Source: CAMPKL01 sp963817465 (GTDB lineage: Bacteria > Acidobacteriota > Terriglobia > Bryobacterales > UBA6623). Taken from it: a stretch of DNA of 64,000 nucleotides. The translations under genes and the position numbers were made by a program. Below, piece by piece: positions 26,568 through 35,185 of this stretch. Within the stretch, counting starts at the first letter, position 1. The number at the start of each line of letters is the position of its first letter. The DNA lies in NCBI GenBank assembly GCA_963817465.1, contig CAWFOP010000018.1, positions 62,001 to 126,000 of the forward strand. The letters run 5' to 3'. The notes below the pieces were generated by a model, which searched no databases, was not told the DNA's origin, and was given only the letters and a program-made list of their open reading frames with translations.

Positions 26568-28963
26568 TATTGTACGTAGCCTAGGCTTTTGAGTCTTTCG
26601 ATCTCCTGGGGCGACATGCCTTCGGTGGAGGTGTCGCGAGAGAGTTGGCTCTTTTTGACGGACTCGCGCCAGTCGGCCAGCTCGACTTTGAGGCGCTCGA
26701 CGATGTCGGGGTGGTCGTCGGCGACGTTCTTTAAGTTGAGCGGGTCTTGGCGGTAGTTGAACAGCTCGTACTCCGGCCTTTCCTGTCCCTTGGGAATGAA
26801 GGTGTTGTCGATGAGGCGCCAGTCGCCGTCGAGGAGCGCGGTGGCGCGCAGCTTGTCGTCGCCGACGGTGACGTTCTCGGACACGGCCGGTTCGACTCGC
26901 CAGCCCTCGGCTGTCGCTTCGCCCTTCTGGGCCGCGGCGATGAGCGGGAGCAGGCTTTGGCCTTGGATCTCGTCCGGCGCGTGCAGGCGGCTCAGCGCGA
27001 GGGCCGTGGGCATGATGTCGAGGGAGCTGACGGTTTCGTTGACGACGACGCCGCCCGGCAGGGTTCCCGGCCAGTAAAGCAGGAGCGGGACGTTGGTCTG
27101 ATCGCCGTAGACGGATTGGCCGTGGAAGACGCGGCCGTGCTCGAGGAACTCCTCGCCGTGATCGCTGTAAAAGACGATCAGGGTGCTTTCGAGCAGGCCG
27201 CGGACGCGCAGCTTCTCGAGGAGGCGGTTGATTTCGGCGTCCATTCCGCGGATCGAGCCGTCGTACCAATCCTCGTTGTAGGCGATGAAGGTTTCCGGGT
27301 CGACGCCGGCTTTCTCGAGGTCGTCGCGTTTGCCGATCTTTTCGGCGTAATAGAAGTCGGTTGTGAAAGGCTTCAGCTTCTTGACCTGATCGACATGGGC
27401 CTGCCGCCCGGCGGGATCGGCCCACATGGTGTTGTAGGGGCTGCGGGGCTCGAAGGGACTGTGCGGATCGAAGACCTGCAGGTAGGCGAAGAAAGGCGTG
27501 TCGGGATGGCGGTCGATCCAGCCGTCGAGGCGGTCGACGTATTCGCGCGCGCTTTTGGGCATGCCGTCTTTCAGCGAAGTGAACTCATGAAGCTCGTCGT
27601 AGCCCTGGTGCAAGTTGGTGAACTTGCCCGTGAACATGACCGACGAATAACAAACCGTGGCGTAGCCGGCTTCGCGATAGACCTCGGCGATGGTCGTGGC
27701 GGCGGCCGGCAGGCGGTCCGGGAAGTTGGCGACCGTATGGGCCGTGGGATACAGCGAGGTGACGATGGAAGGCGTGGCGATCTTGGTCCAGGAAGCGGGC
27801 GAAATGTTGTTGGTGAACAGGACGCCGTTCTCGACCATTTTGGCGAGCGTCGGTGCGGTGTCGCGCTTGTAGCCGTAGAACGGCAGGTGGTCGCGGCGCA
27901 GGGTGTCGGCGTGGATGAAGATGACGTTCCTGGGCGGCGCGACGGGCAGCGCCGCGGGCGCCGCTTCCGCGGCCGCGGGCTGGGCGCCGCGAACGCGGAC
28001 GATCGGCGCTCCCCACAGGCCGACGACGTTGTCCTCGCCGGCCGATAGCGAGAATTTCAAATTGACTTCGCGGCCGGCATAGGGGGCCAGATCAACGGCG
28101 ACGGGCTCCCAGCGCTTGGGCGTAGTGAGCGTTTGCTCGAGGAGCTGCGTTCCGTCGGCGAGGGAGACCGCAAAGGTAAGGGGCCGGTCGTCCAGGCTGC
28201 CGAGATATACGTCCAGCCAAGAGTCGGTCGGGACCTTGAGTGGAATGCTGAAATCCTCGGGCGAGCGCGCGACGATCGATTCGCGAAAGATGTCCGCCAT
28301 GCCTTGCCAAGCGATGCCGCTGGGCGTCGCGGCGAGCCGCTCCCGCGTCGTGATGAGGCGCACGCCGGAGATCTCGAACTCGGCGCCTGAGACATTGGTC
28401 GGCGAGAGGTGAAGGAAGCGCGAACCCTCCAGCCGCCTCGTGCCGCCGTAGGGCATCTTGACGGTCTGAGATCCGAGCGCGGCGACGATCTTCGTCTTCA
28501 GAAACGCTTCGTCCTCTTTTGCGTCGTAGCGCGCCGCGTCGTTGTCGGGCTTGTCATGACCGGTAATGGTGGCTTGCACGCGGTCGCCGGCGGTGATCGA
28601 AAGGTCGACTTCCACCGAGTCGACGGAGTCGGCGGGGTCGGGCCAACTGGGGAGCTCGGCGTACAGGATCGGATAGGCGTCGGTCGACCGCCCGACCAGC
28701 TTGCCGTCGCGTACGGTCAGGCCGCTGACGCCGGGGCCGGCTTTCCAGACAGACGGGGGCAAGTCGGCGAGCGGAGTGATTTTCATTTCACCCGGCGCGC
28801 CAAGCGAAGCCGTGTCGAGCCGATCGACGAGACGGATGCTCGGCGTTGCATCAGAACCGCCGTTGGAGCAGCCGGACAGAGAGAAGAGGGAGGCCGCCGC
28901 GAGGGCCGGAAGGAGTCGTGTCAGGCTGCGGCGATGGCGGAGTTGGATGGTGGGCGCGTACAC
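26567..28963 (-). CDS. Sulfatase/alkaline-phosphatase-superfamily lipoprotein
   Basis: About 798 residues. A lipoprotein signal ends LFSLSGC. Residues 40-330 are two beta-rich carbohydrate-binding-like domains, then the sulfatase core: VIFIHADTLRRDHLPFYGY supplies metal-binding Asp, and FYSDHGEEFLEHG the Asp-His metal pair. At the nucleophile region the sequence is SWTKIATPSIVTSLYP, with no Cys-x-Pro-x-Arg, so formylglycine is unlikely and a Ser/Thr nucleophile is probable. It may be a phosphodiesterase or phosphonate hydrolase rather than a true sulfatase. GTG at 28963 is preferred; a longer frame starts at GTG 28996 inside a repeat. Confidence 0.85.
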   Translation of the reverse strand: MYAPTIQLRHRRSLTRLLPALAAASLFSLSGCSNGGSDATPSIRLVDRLDTASLGAPGEMKITPLADLPPSVWKAGPGVSGLTVRDGKLVGRSTDAYPILYAELPSWPDPADSVDSVEVDLSITAGDRVQATITGHDKPDNDAARYDAKEDEAFLKTKIVAALGSQTVKMPYGGTRRLEGSRFLHLSPTNVSGAEFEISGVRLITTRERLAATPSGIAWQGMADIFRESIVARSPEDFSIPLKVPTDSWLDVYLGSLDDRPLTFAVSLADGTQLLEQTLTTPKRWEPVAVDLAPYAGREVNLKFSLSAGEDNVVGLWGAPIVRVRGAQPAAAEAAPAALPVAPPRNVIFIHADTLRRDHLPFYGYKRDTAPTLAKMVENGVLFTNNISPASWTKIATPSIVTSLYPTAHTVANFPDRLPAAATTIAEVYREAGYATVCYSSVMFTGKFTNLHQGYDELHEFTSLKDGMPKSAREYVDRLDGWIDRHPDTPFFAYLQVFDPHSPFEPRSPYNTMWADPAGRQAHVDQVKKLKPFTTDFYYAEKIGKRDDLEKAGVDPETFIAYNEDWYDGSIRGMDAEINRLLEKLRVRGLLESTLIVFYSDHGEEFLEHGRVFHGQSVYGDQTNVPLLLYWPGTLPGGVVVNETVSSLDIMPTALALSRLHAPDEIQGQSLLPLIAAAQKGEATAEGWRVEPAVSENVTVGDDKLRATALLDGDWRLIDNTFIPKGQERPEYELFNYRQDPLNLKNVADDHPDIVERLKVELADWRESVKKSQLSRDTSTEGMSPQEIERLKSLGYVQ

Positions 28964-28975
28964 GGCCGGAAGATA

Positions 28976-29060
28976 GCACGACGGGACAGTCCGCACGCTG
29001 GTTGCAGCGTTGTGCTGGGTTTTGGCGGTATGCGACAGGCCCCTTCGGGTTGTCTTCCGC
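28976..29060 (+). repeat. Dispersed REP-like repeat, copy B
   Basis: Starting AGCACGACGGGACAGTCCGC, it retains TTGTGCTGGGTTTTGGCGG and GACAGGCCCCTTCGGGTTGT in the same order and orientation as copy A, but more diverged and shorter. It lies directly upstream of the sulfatase gene, so copies A and B bracket that gene as direct repeats. Confidence 0.75.
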
Positions 29061-29077
29061 GGTTGCTCAGCGGTTGC

Positions 29078-29383
29078 TCAGCCCCACCAAGTTTCGCCGG
29101 GGGCTAGGTGGGCTCTTGCTACGTCTTCGTTGAGCTCGATGCCGTAGCCGGGTTTGTCGGTGATGGTGTGATAGCCGTTCTCGATGATGGGGCCGTCGTG
29201 AATCACCAGGTCTTGCCACCAGTCGATGTATTTCGCCAGCTCGTGGATGCGGAAGTCGCGCATCGAGGCGCCTGCGTGGCAGGAGGCGATGGTGCCGACC
29301 GGGCTGGCCGGGTTATGGGCGGCGGTCCAGATGTAGTACTGGTCGGCGAGGTCGTGGATGCGCTTGGCTTCGAGCGCTAGCTT
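29078..29383 (-). pseudogene. 3' remnant of an enolase-superfamily gene (mandelate racemase-like)
   Basis: About 100 codons survive: QYYIWTAAHNPASPVG, CHAGASMRDFRIHE, WWQDLVIHDGP and DKPGYGIELNEDVARAHL. These match the C-terminal end of mandelate racemase/muconate-lactonising-type enzymes, including the stretch after the last catalytic acid. Homology stops abruptly near 29383 and the upstream 100 bases do not continue the protein. There is no N-terminal domain and no start. The gene was truncated by a deletion, next to repeat copy B. Confidence 0.7.
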
Positions 29384-29485
29384 TCGCGGGCTGCGCGCCC
29401 ACCCCGTGCCGTTGCCGTTGGCGATCGCTATGGTCCGATCGAAAATGACCTTCGCTCTTGTCGCAACACGCCGACGGGGATTGCG

Positions 29486-30142
29486 CTAGTCGTCCCAGCG
29501 CACGGTCAGCCCGAACAGCTCGGCCAACTCGGCGGCCTGCGTGGGGCTGACGATGGCGCCGGGAAGCTCGGCGGATGTGATGACGATCTCGCTGAGCTCG
29601 GATTCGCTGAAGTCGACGCGCTGCAGCCGGGAGGCGTTGAAGTCCGTCGCGCGCAAGCGGCAGCCGCTGAAGGCGACGTCTTCGAGCTTGGCGCCGTGGA
29701 AGTCGGTCTCGGTCAAGTCGCAGTCGCTGAAGCGGACGCACTTGAGCTCGGCGAAGCGGAAGCTCGCATAGTCGAGGCGCAGGTTCTCGAACGACACGTG
29801 GTCGAGCTTGATCCGCGGGGCGGTCAGGCCGGTGAGGCGTCCGCCGCGGATTTGTACGCGGCGCCACTCGGCCGCTTCGACGCGGGCGCCGGCAAGGTCG
29901 CAGTCGCCGAGGATGACGTCGCGCAAACCGCTGGATGACACGTCGGCTTCATTGCAGGAGACGCGTTCGAGGATGCACTCGCGCAAGCGCAGGCCGATCG
30001 ACTTGGGCGACGCTAGGGCGGAGTCTTCGAGCGACCGGCCGACCACGGGCTGGCCGTCGTGCGCGAGCAGGCCGTCGTAGGGGTCGAGCTCGTCGGGAAG
30101 GTCGGGAGCGTCGGGCGATTTGGCTCGCGGTGAGTTCGCCAT
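29486..30142 (-). CDS. Pentapeptide-repeat protein
   Basis: 218 residues from ATG 30142 (TTG at 30181 is an alternative). After a charged, Pro-rich N-terminus the protein is a run of five-residue units with a central Leu, Phe or Val and a preceding small residue (CDLTETDFHGAKLEDVAFSG is typical), about residues 55-195. Such repeats form a right-handed square beta-helix. Some family members mimic DNA and bind gyrase; others are structural. It lies downstream of the kinase pair in the same direction and might be a partner. Confidence 0.8.
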   Translation of the reverse strand: MANSPRAKSPDAPDLPDELDPYDGLLAHDGQPVVGRSLEDSALASPKSIGLRLRECILERVSCNEADVSSSGLRDVILGDCDLAGARVEAAEWRRVQIRGGRLTGLTAPRIKLDHVSFENLRLDYASFRFAELKCVRFSDCDLTETDFHGAKLEDVAFSGCRLRATDFNASRLQRVDFSESELSEIVITSAELPGAIVSPTQAAELAELFGLTVRWDD

Positions 30143-30208
30143 GGCCGGCGTTGACTCCGCCGCTTGATTGCCGCGGAGCAACTCTATTGTGGTCTATTGT
30201 GACGAATC

Positions 30209-31993
30209 CTATTGCGGCGAAGCGGCGACGTTGAGATCGAACTCGGTTCCCGGCAAGAAGCTGATGTTCGGACCCTTGGCGGTAAGCGTCAAAGCCGCCG
30301 GAGACGGGTTGTCGTCATGACCTCCGCCGAATATGCCTCCGATCGCGGACCCGATTTTGCCTGCGACGCGCTTGCCCGCCTTCATGACCCCGGACTTGCT
30401 TTTGAGCTCGCGCCCGCCGTCGTCGAGACCGGCGCGGCCTTTGGAGTTTCGTACGTCGATGACTTCGCTGCCGATGGGCACAGCGCGTCCGTCGCGGCGA
30501 ACGGCGCCGAACTCGACCTTCAGGTGCGATTGGCCGTCGATTTTTCCGCTGCTTTTGTTATCGAAGACGCGGCCCTCGACGCGCACCCCCGCCATTGGCG
30601 CCGGCTGCACGACTTCAGCCAGGACAGAGGAGTTCTCCGGGCTGTCGGAGCCGAACGGCGCCGTTAGACGGATTCTCATGCGGTCGGGAAACGGAGTGGT
30701 CGCGGCCGGAGGTGAAGGCTGCAGCTCGGCGGCCGGTCCGGGAGCCGAGACTTCGGCCGTCCGCTCCGGCGGTTCCTCGACGACAGGCGACGGTTTGGCG
30801 GCCTTGGCCGCGGAGGCAAGCGCTTCGGTTTTGGCCTGCGGCTTGCTCGGCGCAGGCGGCTGCTCGAGTTTGACCGGCGGCGGCGCCGCGGGCTCGGCGC
30901 TCGATTTTTCCGCAGTGGGTGCGGGTTCCAGCGGCGGTTCGAGCGACGGCGAAGATTTGGCCGTCTGTTCCGAAGGTTCCGCGTGAGGCGCGGGCGCTGG
31001 GCGCACCATCCACGCAAAAGCTCCCGTAGTGACGAGCGCCAATACGACGGCCAACAAGCGCGCATGGGCGATGGCGGCGGAGCGAAGTTTCGCCTGCCAA
31101 GCCGCCGTCTGGGGCCCCAGCCGTTCGACTTGCGCGGCGGTTCGCGTGAGCCGAACTTGCGTCTCGGGCAAGACCTGAAGAATTTGCTCGAGGGCGGCCT
31201 TGAACTCCGCGGCCGAGGCGAAGCGTTCGTCGGGATTCTTGGCGAGCGCCTTGAGGATGGCGTCGTTCAGGGCTTGCGGCAACGACGGGTCGAGCTCGTT
31301 GGGCGGCGTGGGCTGGCGCTCGACGTGGGCCAACATGAGCTGGAAAGCTTGCGTCCCCTTGAACGGCCGCCGGCGGGTGGCGAGTTGGTAGAGCACGGCC
31401 CCCATCGAGTAGACGTCCGTCCGGGGGTCGGCGCCCTCCTCGCAGGTAACCTGCTCGGGCGACATGTAGTAGAGCGAACCCATCGGCATGCCGGTCTGCG
31501 TGAGACGCACGTCTTGCGCGGTCTTGGCAAGGCCGAAGTCGGTGACCTTGAGCACGCCGTCCGCTCCGGTGAGCAGGTTTTCAGGCTTGATATCACGGTG
31601 GATGACGCCGTGCGCATGTGCGTAGTCAAGCGCCGCGAGCGCCTGCATCGCATAGTCGAGAATCTTGTGCAGCGGCGGGCGGTCTCGGACGATCACCAAG
31701 TCAAGCGGCTCGCCCTCGATGAGCTCCATGATCATCACCAGGCCTTGCTCGGCGCGAAAGGCCGTCAGCACGGAGGCGATGTTGGGATGATCGAGATTGG
31801 CCTGCAGACGGACTTCGCGCAGGAAGCGTTCGCATAGCTCGTTGTCTTCGGCGCTGTCGGGCAGCAGCACCTTCATGGCCTCGACGCGCCCCGTGATACT
31901 GTGGCGAACCTTGTAGACGCGGCCCACGCCTCCGGCGCCGAGACACGCGAGCACCTCGTAATCGCCCACCATGCCGCCGACTTCAAATCCCAC
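30209..31993 (-). CDS. Membrane-anchored Ser/Thr protein kinase
   Basis: 594 residues. The kinase domain (about 10-275) is complete: glycine loop LGAGGVGRVY, Lys41, HRDIKPEN with catalytic Asp134, DFG with Asp152 and the SPEQ activation-segment end. A transmembrane helix lies near 330-350, followed by a Pro/Ala/Glu-rich stalk and an extracytoplasmic beta-rich domain (RIRLTAPFG, GVRVEGRV, LKVEFGAVRRDG). That domain has a spacing reminiscent of TrbI/VirB10-like proteins, though this is a weak resemblance. It follows the pseudokinase gene by 13 bases and is probably in one operon with it. Confidence 0.9.
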   Translation of the reverse strand: MGFEVGGMVGDYEVLACLGAGGVGRVYKVRHSITGRVEAMKVLLPDSAEDNELCERFLREVRLQANLDHPNIASVLTAFRAEQGLVMIMELIEGEPLDLVIVRDRPPLHKILDYAMQALAALDYAHAHGVIHRDIKPENLLTGADGVLKVTDFGLAKTAQDVRLTQTGMPMGSLYYMSPEQVTCEEGADPRTDVYSMGAVLYQLATRRRPFKGTQAFQLMLAHVERQPTPPNELDPSLPQALNDAILKALAKNPDERFASAAEFKAALEQILQVLPETQVRLTRTAAQVERLGPQTAAWQAKLRSAAIAHARLLAVVLALVTTGAFAWMVRPAPAPHAEPSEQTAKSSPSLEPPLEPAPTAEKSSAEPAAPPPVKLEQPPAPSKPQAKTEALASAAKAAKPSPVVEEPPERTAEVSAPGPAAELQPSPPAATTPFPDRMRIRLTAPFGSDSPENSSVLAEVVQPAPMAGVRVEGRVFDNKSSGKIDGQSHLKVEFGAVRRDGRAVPIGSEVIDVRNSKGRAGLDDGGRELKSKSGVMKAGKRVAGKIGSAIGGIFGGGHDDNPSPAALTLTAKGPNISFLPGTEFDLNVAASPQ

Positions 31994-32006
31994 GTCAGAA
32001 CCTCCG

Positions 32007-32861
32007 CTACACGACGTCCGGCGCGTCGATCGACGCTAGGGCGGCGTGAAACTCTCGGGCGGTCTGAAATCGTTCGTCCGGGTCTTTAGCCAGTCCCTTG
32101 ACGATGATTCGGTTCAATGCCTGCGGTATTCCCGGACGCACCTCCGCGGGCTGCGCGACGACGCCGGCCTGGTGGTCTTTCATCATGTGAAAGTACGGTT
32201 TCCCTGCGAACGGCGGCTCGCCGGCGACGGCGTGATAGAGAACGGCCGCCGCCGAGTACAGATCGGAGCGCCGGTCGACGCCAACGGAACCGCCCGCCGC
32301 CTGTTCGGGCGACATGTAGCCGAGAACTCCGACGACCGCGGCGCGAGTCGTCAAACTGGGATCGGTTTCCATGCGGGCGAACGAAAAACCGGAGACCTTC
32401 ACGGCGCCGTCGTCTGAGATGTAGATATTCGTCGGCGCCAATGAGCGGTGGACGACGTTGGCGTTGTGGATGCACTCCAGGGCGCTGAGGATCTGCCGCA
32501 TGTAGCCGAGGCTGTCGCTGAGCGACGGCGCTTCCGCCGCCAACCGCTGCGCGAGCGGGCGGCCTTCAGGTATCTCGGTCGTAAGGAACATACGACCGTA
32601 GCTATGTCCGGCCTGACGGATGACCACGATGTTCGGGTGCGTCAGGTCGCGCAGGATCTTGACCTCGCGCATGAAGCGCTGGGCGGCTTCGTCTTCCGCG
32701 TACACTTGCGGCAGAACGCGCATCAACTCCATTGCTCCGGTCTCGATATCGCGGGCGCGGTAAGTCTGCCCGACCCCCGGGGCGTCGATTCGTTCGATGA
32801 GCTCATAAAGGCCGATGATCCCGCCGATCTCGTATCCGTCCCGAACCGTTTCGTCCAACAT
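32007..32861 (-). CDS. Pseudokinase: protein-kinase fold lacking catalytic residues
   Basis: 284 residues, clearly related to the downstream kinase (same N-terminal layout, YMSPEQAAGG, DPDERFQTAREFHAAL). Four key positions are changed: the ATP-anchoring Lys is Arg48, the catalytic HRD is HRS (Ser140), the catalytic-loop Lys is Ala142, and DFG is GFS (Gly158 in place of the metal-binding Asp). The Asn145 ligand is kept. Phosphotransfer is therefore unlikely. There is no transmembrane segment. ATG at 32861 follows TAAGGG. As first gene of a two-gene operon it probably regulates or scaffolds the active kinase. Confidence 0.88.
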   Translation of the reverse strand: MLDETVRDGYEIGGIIGLYELIERIDAPGVGQTYRARDIETGAMELMRVLPQVYAEDEAAQRFMREVKILRDLTHPNIVVIRQAGHSYGRMFLTTEIPEGRPLAQRLAAEAPSLSDSLGYMRQILSALECIHNANVVHRSLAPTNIYISDDGAVKVSGFSFARMETDPSLTTRAAVVGVLGYMSPEQAAGGSVGVDRRSDLYSAAAVLYHAVAGEPPFAGKPYFHMMKDHQAGVVAQPAEVRPGIPQALNRIIVKGLAKDPDERFQTAREFHAALASIDAPDVV

Positions 32862-33079
32862 CGCCCTTACCGCTTCCAGGCTTACAAGATCGCGCTGAAG
32901 TCGTAATCATGAAACTGGGTTACGACACGACTCGCGCCGCATGAAAGGCCTTAGACAGGCGGCGGTACAGTAGCTTTGGCGGTCACCCATAAGGTCCATA
33001 GCCGGCAGGACCAAGCCGAATGTCTTAGCGCTTTTTCGGCCTGAGCCTTCGACGCTCTCGCCGTTTTCAGATCGCCGCG

Positions 33080-33208
33080 CGGTTGTGTTCCCAGACGAGG
33101 TGAAGACCTTCCCGCGTCAGGTTTTTCGACGACTTCGGAGACGTATTTCGATGCGGGGCAGACGACATTCGCTTGGCCGCCCGTGCCGACGACCTCGGTG
33201 TCGGGGCG
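33080..33208 (-). pseudogene. Diverged duplicate of the 3' end of coaX
   Basis: About 130 bases align with 37156-37283, the last third of coaX, at roughly 90% identity by eye with one extra T. On the minus strand the copy still reads EVVGTGGQANVVCPASKYVS before shifting frame. It has the same orientation as the true coaX, so the two copies are direct repeats around the module 33374-37120. Confidence 0.85.
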
Positions 33209-33337
33209 ATGCGGGCGCGCATGAAGTCGCGCTCGGGCCCGTGGAATGCGTGCTTCGCACACCTGGCGTTCAAAACCCCATACGCGGAGAATACTTCGGA
33301 TAAATCGCGGCTTCGCTAAAAAACTCCTTTCATAGCT

Positions 33338-33362
33338 GGTTCGAATGACTTAGTATCGAACC
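33338..33362 (+). promoter_or_regulatory. Perfect inverted repeat before the envelope module
   Basis: GGTTCGA (33338-33344) and TCGAACC (33356-33362) are separated by 11 bases, ending 11 bases before the ATG at 33374. It could be an operator or a leader hairpin covering the ribosome site. Confidence 0.4.
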
Positions 33363-33373
33363 CGTTGGAGCGT

Positions 33374-34378
33374 ATGGCTGGACCCGTCGTACCGCGACCG
33401 ACCACAAAGCGGTTCGCGCTGAATCTGGCGTTGATCGGGCTCGTCGGAGTCGGCGCCAGCGGATGGCTGCTCTACTACACGGACATTTTCCCCGAAGTCG
33501 TTACGCTTCTGTCTCTGGGAGGCCTGTTCTCGTGGCTCGCGTTCGTTTCGAAAGCGCTGCCCGAGGAGCGGCTCAAGCAGTTGCAAGGACTGCTGTTCGG
33601 AACATTCATTGACAATTGGCCGGCCACCGGCGCGTATTGCCTCGTCGCAGCGGCGCTGCTGTGTTACGCCGATTCGCGAGCGACTATCAAAGTCGAGTCC
33701 TTGCGCGACGCGGCTGATCGCACAGTCAGCATCGAGCTTTGCGCCTCTGCCGAGTGCCAAAGCCGAGTCGACGAAGCGCAGCCGCCGCAGCGTTTGCCGC
33801 CCGGCGGTTCGGTAAAGAAGCTGGTGCGAAGCAGCCATTCTCAACCAGCGACGTATCGAGTCAAAGCGAGCGGCTATCCCGATCGATTGGTGACGCTCAA
33901 ACCGTGGGACCGCGAAGAACTCTATGTCCCGAGCTCGTTCCATGTTCGCCCCGTGGTGCTTCTCTATCCGGAAAGCACCGTCATTGACGACGCGAGAAAC
34001 GCCGGCCTCACCCTGTTCGTAACGATAAAGCCGCCGGAGGGAACGAATTCCCAGGCGATCAAGCGGGAAGTCCTTTTCGACGGCAGGGCTTTGTGGATAG
34101 GCTGCGATGAGGATGTCGAGATGCCCGAAAACTGGAAGAACTTGTTCGCGGCGGAACTTGCGAGCGAGCAGAAAGACGTCTATGCCCGCTTTCTGAATTA
34201 TCCGAAGCCTCTTGGCTCAGAACGTATTGACTTGCGCGGTGGGGAAAGGATTTCTGCGCTTCTCGGCTATGAAGACAACGCCGACACGGCGTTCGCGACA
34301 GCCCCCGAGATCGTCGTGGCGAAGGCGCAGGGGCGGTCGAATTTCCCTCAGGTGAAAGTTTTGAGGAGTCGACAATGA
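33374..34378 (+). CDS. Membrane protein of unknown function, first gene of three-gene module
   Basis: 334 residues from ATG 33374 (TTG at 33365 is also possible). Three hydrophobic helices near residues 14-34, 42-62 and 82-100 are followed by a soluble domain of about 230 residues, probably extracytoplasmic, with PGGSVKKLVRSS, SYPD-like turns and KPWDREELYV, suggesting a beta-sandwich. No catalytic motif was found. The ATGA overlap with the next gene indicates coupling. I do not recognise the family. Confidence 0.65.
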   Translation: MAGPVVPRPTTKRFALNLALIGLVGVGASGWLLYYTDIFPEVVTLLSLGGLFSWLAFVSKALPEERLKQLQGLLFGTFIDNWPATGAYCLVAAALLCYADSRATIKVESLRDAADRTVSIELCASAECQSRVDEAQPPQRLPPGGSVKKLVRSSHSQPATYRVKASGYPDRLVTLKPWDREELYVPSSFHVRPVVLLYPESTVIDDARNAGLTLFVTIKPPEGTNSQAIKREVLFDGRALWIGCDEDVEMPENWKNLFAAELASEQKDVYARFLNYPKPLGSERIDLRGGERISALLGYEDNADTAFATAPEIVVAKAQGRSNFPQVKVLRSRQ

Positions 34379-35178
34379 ACAACCGAATAGCGCTTGGGCG
34401 AGCATGTGGAGTTGCGGCGGCGCTGGTTGCGGCGAGCGTACTCGTCGGCCCCCTGCAAGGCTTCGACCGGCCCAAGGTCTATGTGTGCTTCGAGTTGGGC
34501 GACAGGCTGAGGGGATTGGAAGGTCCGAACGACGAGTGGAAAGACACGGAGGCCCGTCTGAGCACAGTTCTACGCGAGGTGGTCGAACAGAGCGGGGTCT
34601 ACCGGAACTGGGTTTTCGCGGATTGTGAAGCCGACCGTTACCCTCGCCTGCGGGTTTGGCTCGAGCGGGCGGATAAATGGTATATTCGCGCGGCGATCGT
34701 TGTCTCGGCGACCGCCGAAAACGAAAACCTTGGAGCGCCGCGAGACGAGCTGTTCGGAGGGGCCGAGTTGGCCGCGATGGGCGGTCTGCACCAGGGAGCA
34801 AGTTGGTGGCGTCCGTACGTCAAGAAAGGGTTTGAAGAGTGGCTCGAAAGACACGACGAGGAGTTTCGACCGCTCATCTATTTGATACCTCTGGGCCAAG
34901 ATGTGGCGCTCTCCAATCCGCCTGCTCGCGGCGTACTGCCGCTCGAATGGGCGGGACACAAGGGGTTAGCGAAGTCCACATTTCGCGTGGTGTTTCGCTC
35001 TTCTTCCGATTCCCTGGAACTCGTTTCAACGGGGAAAGAGAAATGCGAGGACTATCCGGCCGTGCCGCCCTTCAAGGGAATCCTGGTCGAATTCGACGAA
35101 ATGGTTCGCAACGGCCTGACGCCTCGCGCTTTTTATCTCAGTAAATACACGATTTCAACCGACGCTTGGTGCGAGTAG
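34375..35178 (+). CDS. Exported protein of unknown function, second gene of module
   Basis: 267 residues with an N-terminal signal sequence (ACGVAAALVAASVLVGPLQG). The mature part starts RPKVYVCFELGDRLRGLEG and is mixed alpha/beta, with WWRPYVKKGFEEWLE and PLIYLIPLGQDVALS. There are few cysteines and no recognisable active site. It overlaps the upstream gene by four bases and stands seven bases before the next. Function unknown; export and coupling suggest it forms an envelope complex with its neighbours. Confidence 0.65.
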   Translation: MNNRIALGRACGVAAALVAASVLVGPLQGFDRPKVYVCFELGDRLRGLEGPNDEWKDTEARLSTVLREVVEQSGVYRNWVFADCEADRYPRLRVWLERADKWYIRAAIVVSATAENENLGAPRDELFGGAELAAMGGLHQGASWWRPYVKKGFEEWLERHDEEFRPLIYLIPLGQDVALSNPPARGVLPLEWAGHKGLAKSTFRVVFRSSSDSLELVSTGKEKCEDYPAVPPFKGILVEFDEMVRNGLTPRAFYLSKYTISTDAWCE

Positions 35179-35185
35179 AGATGCC

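Larger units (their letters stand above)
32862..33373. other. Intergenic region carrying a duplicated coaX end
   Basis: About 510 bases between the divergent pseudokinase operon and the three-gene envelope module. The only explained parts are the coaX-derived segment at 33080-33208 and an inverted repeat at 33338-33362. The remaining sequence has no convincing gene in either direction. Confidence 0.5.

Noticed and set aside
26747..28048. 433-codon plus-strand frame opposite the sulfatase gene
   Set aside because: Val/Gly/Asp-rich shadow composition with no family motif; the minus-strand gene is intact.
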